Shown here in pieces: positions 16,306 through 24,182 of a stretch of 35,564 bases of DNA (position 1 is the stretch's first letter; every line of letters starts with the position of its first letter). Source of the DNA: DTKY01 sp037440765 (lineage in GTDB: Bacteria > Acidobacteriota > Terriglobia > Bryobacterales > Bryobacteraceae); contig JBBITL010000045.1 in NCBI GenBank assembly GCA_037440765.1, forward strand, positions 1 to 35,564, read 5' to 3'. Under the pieces are notes generated by a model. That model had not been told where the DNA came from. It saw only the letters and a list, made by a program, of their open reading frames with translations, and did not search any database. Made by a program: the position numbers and the translations under genes.

Positions 16306-17504
16306 GCGCGCTCCGCACGGCGGCCGAAGCAGCGCGCCCATTCGGTCATGAGCAGCCCGGCCAGAAGCCAGCCTGCCTTGCGGTGTTCCCATGACAGGGT
16401 CATCACGCCGATGGCCCAGCAAGCCGCCACCACTCCCCACAGAACCCGCTCCGGCCACGGCATCATCCACACGTAGGCCGCCAGGACCCCCAGCCAGAGC
16501 GCAAACAGCGCGAATCCGGCTAATCCGCACTCGACCAGAACCGACATGTAGGCGTTGTGGGCCACGTAGCGATGGCCCGGCCGCGCCGGTATCCCCAGGC
16601 GCGGGCGCACCGCCTCGGGAAACGCCCCGGCACCCACTCCCGCCACGGGGTTCGCCGCCAGAGCCTTGACGCCCGCCTTCCAGATCTGAGTCCGCCCGTG
16701 CAGTATGCCGCCGGCTTCTTCCGGCGGCAAAGTCCGGAGCCTCTGGCGTGAGGCGGAAGGCGCCAGGCATAGCATGCCGCCGAGCAACGCCCCGAACAGA
16801 ATCACTCCCCACAGCCGCCGGGATGCATCGGACTGCCGCCAGGCGAGCGCAACCAGGCTGAAGGCGCAGAAGCTCACAATGAGCGCCGTGCGCGACGCTG
16901 TAAGAAGCACGGCGGCCGCCGCCAGCGCCACCGCCGCGCGCAGGAGCCATGGCGCGAAACCCCGGCTGCGCCCATCCAGGTACAGGGCCAGGGGGATGGC
17001 CAGCGCAACCGTCAGGCCAAGGTCGTTCGGATCGAACCCCGGCGCTGCGTAGCGGCGGTAGTAAGTCTCCAGCCCTTGGACGTAGCGCGCGATGGTGAGG
17101 ACGGACGCCACCACCGCCCCCGCCACATAGGCCCACATGAGCTGAGCCTGGCGCTCCCTGGACCGGCAGGTTTCCCAGACCAGCCACAGCATGGCGGCCA
17201 GTTGCGCGAAGGTAAGCGCCCGGTCAGCCGTCCCGGCCGGCGAGACGCTCCACAAGTAGGTCAGGCCGGTCCAGCCGGCGAAGGCCGTTGCCAGCAACAG
17301 GGCCAGGTTCGGTCCGCGGACCGACCCGCGCATGCACGCGGCGGCTGCCGCCGCCGCCAGGGCGCAGATTCCGAGGAGCCGCGCGATTGTGCCCACGCCG
17401 GGCGCCTCCACGCTCTTCTCCCAGGGAATGGAGAAGACGAACGCGCAGACCAGCGGCCAGACTGCGTGGCGGTCGAGCCGCCCGGCGCACTCGGCCCTGT
17501 TCAT
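16302..17504 (-). CDS. O-antigen polymerase/ligase-like membrane protein (Wzy/WaaL type)
   Basis: Integral membrane protein of 400 residues with about ten to twelve hydrophobic segments. It has the Wzy_C/O-antigen ligase signature around residues 275-330: GRTQIWKAGVKALAANPVAG, GVGAGAF and HRYVAHNAYMSVLVECG, including the conserved His and Asn. Proteins of this family polymerise undecaprenyl-linked repeat units or ligate them to lipid A or protein on the periplasmic side; these roles cannot be separated by sequence alone. The true start is ATG at 17504, overlapping the flippase stop as ATGA; the longer frame upstream is antisense noise. Confidence 0.9.
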   Translation of the reverse strand: MNRAECAGRLDRHAVWPLVCAFVFSIPWEKSVEAPGVGTIARLLGICALAAAAAAACMRGSVRGPNLALLLATAFAGWTGLTYLWSVSPAGTADRALTFAQLAAMLWLVWETCRSRERQAQLMWAYVAGAVVASVLTIARYVQGLETYYRRYAAPGFDPNDLGLTVALAIPLALYLDGRSRGFAPWLLRAAVALAAAAVLLTASRTALIVSFCAFSLVALAWRQSDASRRLWGVILFGALLGGMLCLAPSASRQRLRTLPPEEAGGILHGRTQIWKAGVKALAANPVAGVGAGAFPEAVRPRLGIPARPGHRYVAHNAYMSVLVECGLAGFALFALWLGVLAAYVWMMPWPERVLWGVVAACWAIGVMTLSWEHRKAGWLLAGLLMTEWARCFGRRAERA

Positions 17505-18760
17505 GCCGCCCCCTCGCGCCCGAGCGCCCGCAACAGGATCAGCAACTGGCCGCCGATCTGGAGACTGGCGGCCAGGGCCACGGACACCGCTGCGCCGGTG
17601 AGCCCCATTGATGGGACGAGCAGCCAGCTTGCCGCGGCCGCCGTCGCCGCGACCACAACCAGCAGCGGCAACTGCGCCAGAAACGAGCGCGCGCTGGTAA
17701 TCACGTAGCCCAGCACAATGGCCAGGTAGACGAGCGTTCCGGCGCCCATCACCACCACCAGCAGCCCGGAGTGCGCCGCGTATTCGGCGCTGTAGGCCAG
17801 ATGGAGAAAGCCTCGGCCGGCCACCGCCCCGAACAGAACGCCGGCCGCTCCAAGCAGCAAGGTAAGCCCCGCCAGCGTGGCCGTCAGCCGCCGGAACGAC
17901 GCGAAGTCGCGTCTGCTGTAGTGGCGGGCCAGCCGCGGCGTGGCCGCCTGCCCCAGGGCGTTGGCCACGGTGCCGCCCGCATTCAGCAGGACGGCCACCG
18001 CCGCGAAGGCTCCCAGTTCCCGGACGCCCAGGAAGCTCTCCACCGCGTAGCGCGGGACATTGCTCGTGAACGAGATCAGCATCAGGACCAGCCCCAGCGG
18101 CAGCGCCGTCCGGAAGATCACCCAGCACGAGCCCGGGCCGGCCAGCGTGAGATCCTGCCCCCTGGAAGCCAGCGGGAGGTCGTGCGCCACCAGCACGAAG
18201 GCCCTGCCCGCCGCCAGCGCCGCCACCGCCGGCGCCAGTTTCCCCGTTACGCTCAGGGCCAGCGCCAGCGCTGCCAGCGACACCAGGCCGCGGGCGATCA
18301 TGGACCGCGCGATCATGCCCATGCGCTCGTCCCGCTGGAAGGCGCCGTAGCACATTTCGCTGATGTTGTCTGCGCCAAGCGAAACGCCCAGAAGCAGGAT
18401 CACCGCGGCAAGCCCGGCCGAGTCCTCGGTGGCGGCCAGCACCGCAAACGCCGCCAGGGCCAACGCTGTCGCCGCCGCGCGCACCACCAGGTAATCGCCG
18501 ACACTGTGGCGCCGCTCCATGTCGGTGGCCAGCACGGCTCGCAGGTTCAGATGGGACAGCATGGAGACGGGCGTGGCGAGCGCCAGGGCGAAAGCGTACT
18601 GGCCCAGCATCTCGGCGGAGCCGAGCTTGGCGATCAGGCTCAGCACCGCCCACTGGCTGATGCCGAACAGGACATTCCCGGCGAAGGTCCAGGCGAAGCT
18701 GCGGCGCAGGGACCCGCGGGGCGCGTTTCGGGCTGCCTCAACGGAGGAGGTGCTGAGCAC
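17501..18760 (-). CDS. Polysaccharide/oligosaccharide flippase (Wzx-like, MOP superfamily)
   Basis: Membrane transporter of 419 residues with about twelve hydrophobic helices. The first helices carry the family pattern RSFAWTFAGNVLFGISQW and LGQYAFALALATPVSMLSHL, with a later repeat at SFTSNVPRYAVESFLGVREL and VTARLARHYSR-like sequence, as in RfbX/Wzx proteins. It should move lipid-linked repeat units from the inner to the outer leaflet of the inner membrane for the polymerase encoded next. The start is GTG at 18760, 6 bases after the DUF1684 stop; a weak GAGAGAAC precedes it. Only the start is uncertain. Confidence 0.9.
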   Translation of the reverse strand: MLSTSSVEAARNAPRGSLRRSFAWTFAGNVLFGISQWAVLSLIAKLGSAEMLGQYAFALALATPVSMLSHLNLRAVLATDMERRHSVGDYLVVRAAATALALAAFAVLAATEDSAGLAAVILLLGVSLGADNISEMCYGAFQRDERMGMIARSMIARGLVSLAALALALSVTGKLAPAVAALAAGRAFVLVAHDLPLASRGQDLTLAGPGSCWVIFRTALPLGLVLMLISFTSNVPRYAVESFLGVRELGAFAAVAVLLNAGGTVANALGQAATPRLARHYSRRDFASFRRLTATLAGLTLLLGAAGVLFGAVAGRGFLHLAYSAEYAAHSGLLVVVMGAGTLVYLAIVLGYVITSARSFLAQLPLLVVVAATAAAASWLLVPSMGLTGAAVSVALAASLQIGGQLLILLRALGREGAA

Positions 18761-18766
18761 GTTCTC

Positions 18767-19642
18767 TCAATGATGGTAGTCCAACTCGCCGGCAGGGATC
18801 CGGATTGGCAGACGGTTCTGCGGCGGAGGCAGCGGGCAGGTGAGGTAGGGGCTGAAGGCGCAGGGGGGAGAGTAGGCGCGATTGAAATCAAGGAGCACGG
18901 CGCCATCCTTCGGCATGGCGGCATAAAGGAACCGGCCCGCGGCGTAGGTCTCTTTGCCCGCGGTGCTGTCTCTGAAGATGAAGAACAGCCGCTGGCCCTC
19001 CAGGACCGGCTCCAGGCGGTATTCCTTTCCCTCGATCTGGAAGGAAGCGTAGCCGGGGCTCTCCTGGTGTTCGGTATCGCCAACCATGTTTTCGATGGCT
19101 ATGCGGCGGCCCGGAGGATAGGGGACCCATCTGGCCTGGATGCGCCAGGACTCATCCACGGGGAACCAGCGCAGTCCCTTGAACTGCGTCCGGAAGCGGC
19201 TGTTCTTGTCCCTGAGGCGGATGCCGAAACGCTGTCCGCGGCCCAAGACCAGCATGGAAAGGTCTCCCAGGGCAATGACCGTCGGCTGGCCCTGCGAATC
19301 GGGCCGCATCTCGATCGATCTGACCGGCTTGCCCTCGGCAGTCACCTGGACGCCCGGTTCGGCCGTGAAGGTGATCCTGCCGCCGCGCATGACGAACTTG
19401 CCGGCGCGGGCAGGCGCCCTCTCGGGCAGTTCGATGCTGCTCCCGCGGCCGGAGCCGACGGTGTTGTCCCCTTCTCTGAGCCAGAAAAGGCCGACCACGG
19501 TGGTCCAGCCGGTGTCCGTGACAAGGCTCGCTTCACGGGCCTTGCGCCACGCCTCGATCTCTTCCTTGTACGGCTGCTGTGCGGTCTGCACAACCGTCGC
19601 CATAAGGAGGAAACCGGACAGCAGCAGACACCGGTTCGTCAT
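18767..19642 (-). CDS. DUF1684 secreted protein
   Basis: The 291-residue protein starts with an export signal (about 1-20, MTNRCLLLSGFLLMATVVQT) and carries a full DUF1684 domain. The hallmarks are WTTVVGLFWLREGDNTVGSG, RFGIRLRDKNSRFR, and the strongly conserved C-terminal run FFIFRDSTAGKETYAAGR, VLLDFNRAYSPPCAFSPY and CPLPPPQNRLPIRIPAGE. Family members are widespread and mostly unstudied, so no activity is assigned. The ATG at 19642 overlaps the recA stop as ATGA, and the flippase starts 6 bases after its end, so it sits between recA and the polysaccharide genes as part of one transcript. Confidence 0.92.
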   Translation of the reverse strand: MTNRCLLLSGFLLMATVVQTAQQPYKEEIEAWRKAREASLVTDTGWTTVVGLFWLREGDNTVGSGRGSSIELPERAPARAGKFVMRGGRITFTAEPGVQVTAEGKPVRSIEMRPDSQGQPTVIALGDLSMLVLGRGQRFGIRLRDKNSRFRTQFKGLRWFPVDESWRIQARWVPYPPGRRIAIENMVGDTEHQESPGYASFQIEGKEYRLEPVLEGQRLFFIFRDSTAGKETYAAGRFLYAAMPKDGAVLLDFNRAYSPPCAFSPYLTCPLPPPQNRLPIRIPAGELDYHH

Positions 19643-20682
19643 CGGCCCGAGGCCTCCTTGGCTCGCACGGGCTGGGGCGCGGCTGCCGTGGTGAGTCCGA
19701 GCGCCTTGCGCAGATCGGTGTCGATCTGCCGCCGCACGTCGGGGTTGTCCTTGAGGAACTGCCGGGCGTTCTCGCGGCCCTGGCCGATGCGCTCCCCTTT
19801 GACGCTGAACCAGGAGCCGCTCTTCTCGATGAGATTGTGCGCCACTCCCAGGTCCAGCAGGTCTCCCTCCCGCGAGATGCCTTCTCCGTAGAGGATGTCG
19901 AATTCGGCCTCGCGGAAAGGCGGAGCGACCTTGTTCTTGACGACCTTGATCCTGGTGCGGCTGCCGACCACGGCGTCGCCGTCCTTGATCGCGGCGATGC
20001 GCCGGATGTCGGCGCGGACAGTGGCGTAGAACTTGAGCGCGCGGCCGCCGGTGGTGGTTTCCGGGTTGCCGAACATGACGCCGATCTTCTCCCGGATCTG
20101 ATTGATGAAGATCAGGCAGGTGTTGGACTTGGCGACCACGCCGGTCAGTTTCCTCAAGGCCTGTGACATCAGGCGCGCCTGCACGCCCATGTGCGGGTCG
20201 CCCATCTCGCCCTCCAGTTCCGCCTTGGGGACCAGGGCCGCCACCGAGTCGATAACCAGCACGTCGATGGCGTTGCTGGAGATGAGCGCGCTGGTGATTT
20301 CGAGCGCCTGCTCGGCGTAGTCGGGCTGAGAAACGAGCAGGTTGTCCACGTCCACGCCCAGCTTGCGCGCATAAATCGGATCCAGGGCGTGCTCGACGTC
20401 GATGAACGCCGCCATGCCGCCGGCCTTCTGCGCTTCGGCGACCACCTGCAACGCCACGGTGGTCTTGCCCGAGGACTCCGGCCCGAAGATCTCCGAAATC
20501 CTGCCGCGGGGGAAGCCGCCCACGCCCAGGGCGGCGTCGAGCGAGATCGCGCCGGTCGGAATGGCCGCCACCGCCACCGCGGAGTCCCGGGAGCCCAGCC
20601 GCTGGACGGAGCCTTTTCCGAACTGCTTCTCGATCTGGCCCAGGGTCAACCCGAGCATCCGCGAACGGTCTTTTTCGTCCAT
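19639..20682 (-). CDS. recA: RecA recombinase, canonical copy heading the polysaccharide operon
   Basis: Full-length RecA of 347 residues. It has the usual N-terminus (LGQIEKQFGKGSVQRLG), Walker A GPESSGKTT, LVIDSVAALVPKAELEGE, loop L1 region EGEMGDPHMGVQARLMSQAL, INQIREKIGVMFGNP and loop L2 NPETTTGG, and KIVVKNKVAPPF-like C-terminal-domain sequence. A small oddity is FIDVEHALDP where DAEHALDP is usual, and DPHMG where DSHMG is common. The frame opens at GTG 20721, but that codon lies one base after a perfect -10 box and would not be in the transcript; ATG at 20682 with AAGGA two bases upstream is the likely start. Its stop overlaps the DUF1684 start. Confidence 0.97.
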   Translation of the reverse strand: MDEKDRSRMLGLTLGQIEKQFGKGSVQRLGSRDSAVAVAAIPTGAISLDAALGVGGFPRGRISEIFGPESSGKTTVALQVVAEAQKAGGMAAFIDVEHALDPIYARKLGVDVDNLLVSQPDYAEQALEITSALISSNAIDVLVIDSVAALVPKAELEGEMGDPHMGVQARLMSQALRKLTGVVAKSNTCLIFINQIREKIGVMFGNPETTTGGRALKFYATVRADIRRIAAIKDGDAVVGSRTRIKVVKNKVAPPFREAEFDILYGEGISREGDLLDLGVAHNLIEKSGSWFSVKGERIGQGRENARQFLKDNPDVRRQIDTDLRKALGLTTAAAPQPVRAKEASGR

Positions 20683-20722
20683 TGTCCTTGCGACCTCAGC
20701 GCCGACAGAGGGGTGGACCACG

Positions 20723-20731
20723 ATTATACCA
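20723..20731 (-). promoter_or_regulatory. Extended -10 promoter of recA and the polysaccharide operon
   Basis: On the minus strand TGGTATAAT is a perfect extended -10 (TGn plus TATAAT). Transcription should begin about 7 bases downstream, near 20716, giving a leader of about 34 bases before the ATG at 20682. No -35 match is visible, which is acceptable for extended -10 promoters. No known LexA box is seen. Confidence 0.65.
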
Positions 20732-20754
20732 GCAGGGGCGCCGGCCCCCGCGGC

Positions 20755-20767
20755 CCATGTAACATGG
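20755..20767. promoter_or_regulatory. 13-base palindrome between divergent recA and protease genes
   Basis: CCATGT-A-ACATGG is a perfect odd palindrome centred on 20761, 4 bases before the protease ATG and 24 bases upstream of the recA -10 box. Its position suits an operator controlling both genes. It contains ATGTAA, a start-stop pair in frame with the protease ATG. Chance occurrence is possible. Confidence 0.35.
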
Positions 20768-20771
20768 ATTC

Positions 20772-23207
20772 ATGCGGTGGTGGGGCCTGCTGGTTCTCGC
20801 GGCGGTGCTCGCCGGCGAGGCATACGCGGCGGAGCCGGACATACGATCCTCGTATTACCGGGGCCGGCCTGTCACCTATCAGGTGATAGACGGGATGGCG
20901 ATCTACCAGGGCGACATCGTCCTGGGCACGGCCGAGGAACTGGAGCAGGCCGCCGCCAAGGGCGAGAAGGCCTCGGTCGTATCCTCTTCCGCCTGGCTGT
21001 GGCCGGGCGGCGTGGTGCCGTATACGCTCGACAAGGAACTGACGAACCCCCAGCGCGTAGACGACGCCATTGCCCACTGGAACAGCCGCACGCCCATCCG
21101 GCTGATCCCGCGGACCAACCAGCCGAACTGGGTTCACTTCAGGCATACTCCTGGCACTGGAGTCTGCTCCTCCTTCGTGGGGATGGTGGGGCGCGGACAG
21201 CAGTCGATCAGCCTGGACACCGGCTGCGGCGTGCGCGCAATCATCCACGAGATCGGCCACGCGGTGGGGCTGTGGCACGAGCAGTCGCGTTTCGACCGGG
21301 ACAGGTTCGTCGAGGTGCGCTACCAGAACATAGACAAGCGGTACGCCTACAACTTCGACCAGGAACTCGCGGACAGCGCCGACAGCGGGTCGTATGATCT
21401 GGGCTCCATCATGCACTACGGCGTTTCCGGATTCTCCCGTAACGGCCGCACCACCCTTGAAACGATTCCACCGGGCATCCCCATTGGCAGGGCGGAGGAA
21501 CTTTCGGCCGGCGATATCGACGGCGTGCGGCGGCTGTACGGCGAGACGGTCAGGGCCACCACCATCGCCACCAACCCGCCCGGCCTCGAGGTGATCGTGG
21601 ACGGCGTGCCCTACCGCGCACCGGTCACTTTTGAATGGGAACCGGGAAGCGAGCACACCATCGAGGCTCCGTCCCCGCAGGGTGCGGGCGAAATGCGCCA
21701 CGTCTTCGGCCGCTGGAGCAACGACGGCGCCCAGCGCCACGTCATTACCGCATCCGACTCGCTGACCGTGTTTACGGCGAGCTTTGTAGCCCAGTACCGG
21801 CTCACCCTGCTGGTCTCCCCGCAGGGGGCCGGGTCGGTCCGCGTCTCGCCGCCGGGGGATGACGGCTTCTACGCCAACCGGTCCGATCTGGTGATCGAGG
21901 CGGTGCCGGCGGCCGACTACTCCTTCCTGCGCTGGAGCAGTTTCCAGACCGGCAGCGAGAATCCGAAGAGAGTTACGATCTCGAACCCCGGCATTCTTCT
22001 GGCGACGTTCACCAACCGGCCGGTGTTCACGGTCACGAGCGACCCTCCCGGCAGAAGGGTGGTGGTGGACGGGACTTCCTACACAGCGCCCATCAGCTTC
22101 GACTGGACCCCCGGCAGCACCCACACACTGGGAACAAGTTCGCCGCAGGGCGCCGAGCCAGTCAGGTTTGTTTTCAGCTCATGGGAGGACGGTAAAACCG
22201 AGACGCGGACGGTGACCGTACCATCGCAATCCGTAACCTACACGGCGCGCTTCACCACACAGCACCTGGTCACCACGGCCTCGATCCCCTTGGCCGGCGG
22301 GAGCCTGGTCAGAACTCCGGCCTCCGGCGACGGCTACTACGACCAGGGCGCGCTGGTCCAGTTCACCGCCACGCCCTACGACAGCTACCGGTTCGACTAC
22401 TGGACCGGCGACCTCGGCGGCCGCCAGAGCCCGATCAGCCTGGCCATCAGCGACCAGACCATGGTCACAGCCCGATTCGCCACTGCGAGCAACCCCGCCA
22501 TAGCCGTTGTGAATGCGGCCAGCTACGCCTCCGGCGGCGTGGCGCCGGGCCAGATCGTGACCGTGTTCGGCACGAACCTGGGCCCGGAGACCGCAGAGAC
22601 CCTCAGACTGGACGGCTCCGGGAAGGTAAGGACCGAACTGGCCGGAACGCGCATCCTGTTCGACGGCGTTCCAGCGCCCCTGGTGGCGGTCCAATCCAGG
22701 CAATCCAGCGCCGTGGTGCCCTACTCGGTGGCCGGCAACTCGTCCACGGTGATGCGGGTGGAGCGGCACGGGGTTATAAACCCCCAGGGCCTGACGCTGC
22801 CGGTGGTGGCGTCCGCCCCGGGCATCTTCGCCGCCGACATGAGCGGCCGCGGCCCCGGCGCGATCCTCAACGAAGACGGCGTGACCCTGAACTCCCCGCT
22901 GGATCCTGCGCCCCGGGGCTCCATCGTGGTTCTTTACGCCACCGGCGGAGGCCAGACGAGTCCGCCGGGGGTTGACGGCGCCGTTCCGGCGAGCGAACTG
23001 CCCAAACCATTGCTGCCCGTTTACGTGACGATCGGCGGCGGCGCTGCCGAAGTCCTGTATGCCGGAGCGGCACCCAACTTCGTTTCGGGAGCGCTCCAGA
23101 TCAACGTCCGCGTACCCCGCAACATCGATCCCGGCGACCACGTGCCCGTAGTGCTGACAATCGGGAGGAACTCAAGTATCCCGGCCGTAACCCTGGCGGT
23201 AAGGTAG
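20772..23207 (+). CDS. Secreted astacin-like metalloprotease with repeat modules and Solibacter-type C-terminal domain
   Basis: Exported protein of 811 residues. A signal peptide (1-20, ending AYAA) precedes an M12A zinc protease domain (about 65-255) with HEIGHAVGLWH (His159, Glu160, His163, His169) and the Met-turn SIMHY. Residues about 258-570 contain two copies of a PEGA-like unit (TNPPGLEVIVDGVPYRAPVT and SDPPGRRVVVDGTSYTAPIS), each followed by a segment like InlB beta-repeats. The end (about 575-811) resembles the Solibacter uncharacterized C-terminal domain: NAASYASGGVAPGQIVTVFG, APLVAVQSRQSSAVVPY, GSIVVLYATGGGQTSPPG and SGALQINVRVP. It likely degrades extracellular or matrix protein, but the substrate is unknown. 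There is no good ribosome site; the ATG at 20772 is chosen by the signal peptide. Confidence 0.93.
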   Translation: MRWWGLLVLAAVLAGEAYAAEPDIRSSYYRGRPVTYQVIDGMAIYQGDIVLGTAEELEQAAAKGEKASVVSSSAWLWPGGVVPYTLDKELTNPQRVDDAIAHWNSRTPIRLIPRTNQPNWVHFRHTPGTGVCSSFVGMVGRGQQSISLDTGCGVRAIIHEIGHAVGLWHEQSRFDRDRFVEVRYQNIDKRYAYNFDQELADSADSGSYDLGSIMHYGVSGFSRNGRTTLETIPPGIPIGRAEELSAGDIDGVRRLYGETVRATTIATNPPGLEVIVDGVPYRAPVTFEWEPGSEHTIEAPSPQGAGEMRHVFGRWSNDGAQRHVITASDSLTVFTASFVAQYRLTLLVSPQGAGSVRVSPPGDDGFYANRSDLVIEAVPAADYSFLRWSSFQTGSENPKRVTISNPGILLATFTNRPVFTVTSDPPGRRVVVDGTSYTAPISFDWTPGSTHTLGTSSPQGAEPVRFVFSSWEDGKTETRTVTVPSQSVTYTARFTTQHLVTTASIPLAGGSLVRTPASGDGYYDQGALVQFTATPYDSYRFDYWTGDLGGRQSPISLAISDQTMVTARFATASNPAIAVVNAASYASGGVAPGQIVTVFGTNLGPETAETLRLDGSGKVRTELAGTRILFDGVPAPLVAVQSRQSSAVVPYSVAGNSSTVMRVERHGVINPQGLTLPVVASAPGIFAADMSGRGPGAILNEDGVTLNSPLDPAPRGSIVVLYATGGGQTSPPGVDGAVPASELPKPLLPVYVTIGGGAAEVLYAGAAPNFVSGALQINVRVPRNIDPGDHVPVVLTIGRNSSIPAVTLAVR

Positions 23208-23208
23208 A

Positions 23209-23227
23209 GGCTTGCCGGCCGCAAGCC
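23209..23227. terminator. Bidirectional hairpin between convergent stops
   Basis: GGCTTGC, loop CGGCC, GCAAGCC forms a perfect 7-base-pair stem. It begins one base after the protease stop and ends one base before the stop of the VWA gene, so it fills the whole gap. There is no T-run on either side. Confidence 0.5.
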
Positions 23228-23228
23228 C

Positions 23229-24161
23229 CTACAGCCTGGGGGCGTAGTATCCGCGCCTGGCGCGGACCACCAGATTGGCCCGGTCCTTCACGACGACCTG
23301 GACCTCCTGATAGGAGCCGTCGGTCTTCAGCGGTTCCGGGCTGTACAGGATGCTGTACTGGTGCCTCAGCTCATTGGCGATGTTCTCAAACGACTGTGAC
23401 AGATCCTCGGCCCTGAACGGAAAGAAAGCCACGCCTCCGGTCTCCGCGGCATAGTACTTCAGGACCCGGTCCCCGGCGGTCTCCGCCTTGGAGATGTTGG
23501 TGGAGATCGTGTAGATCACCACGTCCGACTTCTGCGCCATCTCCAGGGCCTGGTCGCGCGTGTAGCGGCTCTGGTTGTCGTCTCCGTCGCTGAGCAGCAC
23601 GATGGCGCGGCGGAACTTGTGACGGGGCTGGTCCTGCCCCAGTTTGTCCCGGCAGGCTAAGAAGATGGCGTCGTAGAGCGCGGTTCCGCCGCCCGCGCGC
23701 AGCTGCCGTATAACACGCGTCAAGTGGTCAAGGTTCCCGGTCAGGTTGGCCTGGATTTCAGGCACGGTGTCAAAGCTGATCACCGCGGCTCTGTCCTGCT
23801 CGGGCCGCATCACGCTGTTGAGAAACTCGATGGCCGATTCCTGAATGAACTTCAGGCGTTCACGGATGCTGTTGCTGCTGTCGACCAGGATCGCCAGCCG
23901 CAGCGGCAGGTCGCTTTCCGCGGAGAACTGAAGGATCTTCTGCTGGTTGCGTCCCTCCCGCACGACGAAGTCCCGTTCGGTAAGGTTGGTTACGAAGCGG
24001 CCGCGCCTGTCGGTCACCGTGAACAGGAGGTTGACGTTGGTGACCTCCAGCACTATCCGCGAGTCGGCGCCCAGCGATTGGTCCTGGGGCTTGGCCGGCG
24101 CCGGCGCCTGCCCGAGCATGATCGGGCTGGCCAGGAGCGTGCACGCGAGGAGCGTTTTCAT
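23229..24161 (-). CDS. Secreted VWA protein of the acidobacterial VWFA-related type
   Basis: A 310-residue exported protein with a signal peptide (MKTLLACTLLASPIMLGQA) and a von Willebrand factor A domain. The N-terminal part (SRIVLEVTNVNLLFTVTDRR, NLTERDFVVREGRNQQKI) and the tail (ELRHQYSILYSPE, VRARRGYYAP) match the architecture named VWFA-related Acidobacterial domain. The MIDAS metal site is visible as DSSNS with GGGTALYDAI and LLSDGDDN. Such proteins probably bind other envelope proteins or matrix, but no function is established. The frame opens 15 codons earlier at 24206, inside the upstream gene; ATG at 24161 is preferred because it starts the signal peptide, has AGAGG 4 bases upstream and lies 15 bases after a TATAAT. 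Confidence 0.92.
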   Translation of the reverse strand: MKTLLACTLLASPIMLGQAPAPAKPQDQSLGADSRIVLEVTNVNLLFTVTDRRGRFVTNLTERDFVVREGRNQQKILQFSAESDLPLRLAILVDSSNSIRERLKFIQESAIEFLNSVMRPEQDRAAVISFDTVPEIQANLTGNLDHLTRVIRQLRAGGGTALYDAIFLACRDKLGQDQPRHKFRRAIVLLSDGDDNQSRYTRDQALEMAQKSDVVIYTISTNISKAETAGDRVLKYYAAETGGVAFFPFRAEDLSQSFENIANELRHQYSILYSPEPLKTDGSYQEVQVVVKDRANLVVRARRGYYAPRL

Positions 24162-24176
24162 GTCGCCTCTGACTAG

Positions 24177-24182
24177 ATTATA
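24177..24182 (-). promoter_or_regulatory. Perfect -10 box of the VWA gene, overlapping the rluD stop
   Basis: TATAAT on the minus strand ends 15 bases before the ATG at 24161, predicting a leader of roughly 8-9 bases. The TAA stop of the upstream pseudouridine synthase (24178-24180) lies inside this hexamer. No clear -35 is visible in the coding sequence upstream. Confidence 0.45.

Noticed and set aside
17771..19891. A 706-residue open frame on the plus strand across flippase, DUF1684 and recA genes
   Set aside because: The composition is Gln-, Arg- and Gly-rich, unlike proteins, and it covers three well-supported genes on the other strand.
20683..20721. GTG start of the second recA at 20721
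   Set aside because: It lies one base after the -10 box, so it would be upstream of the predicted transcription start. The ATG at 20682 has a ribosome site and gives the usual RecA N-terminus.
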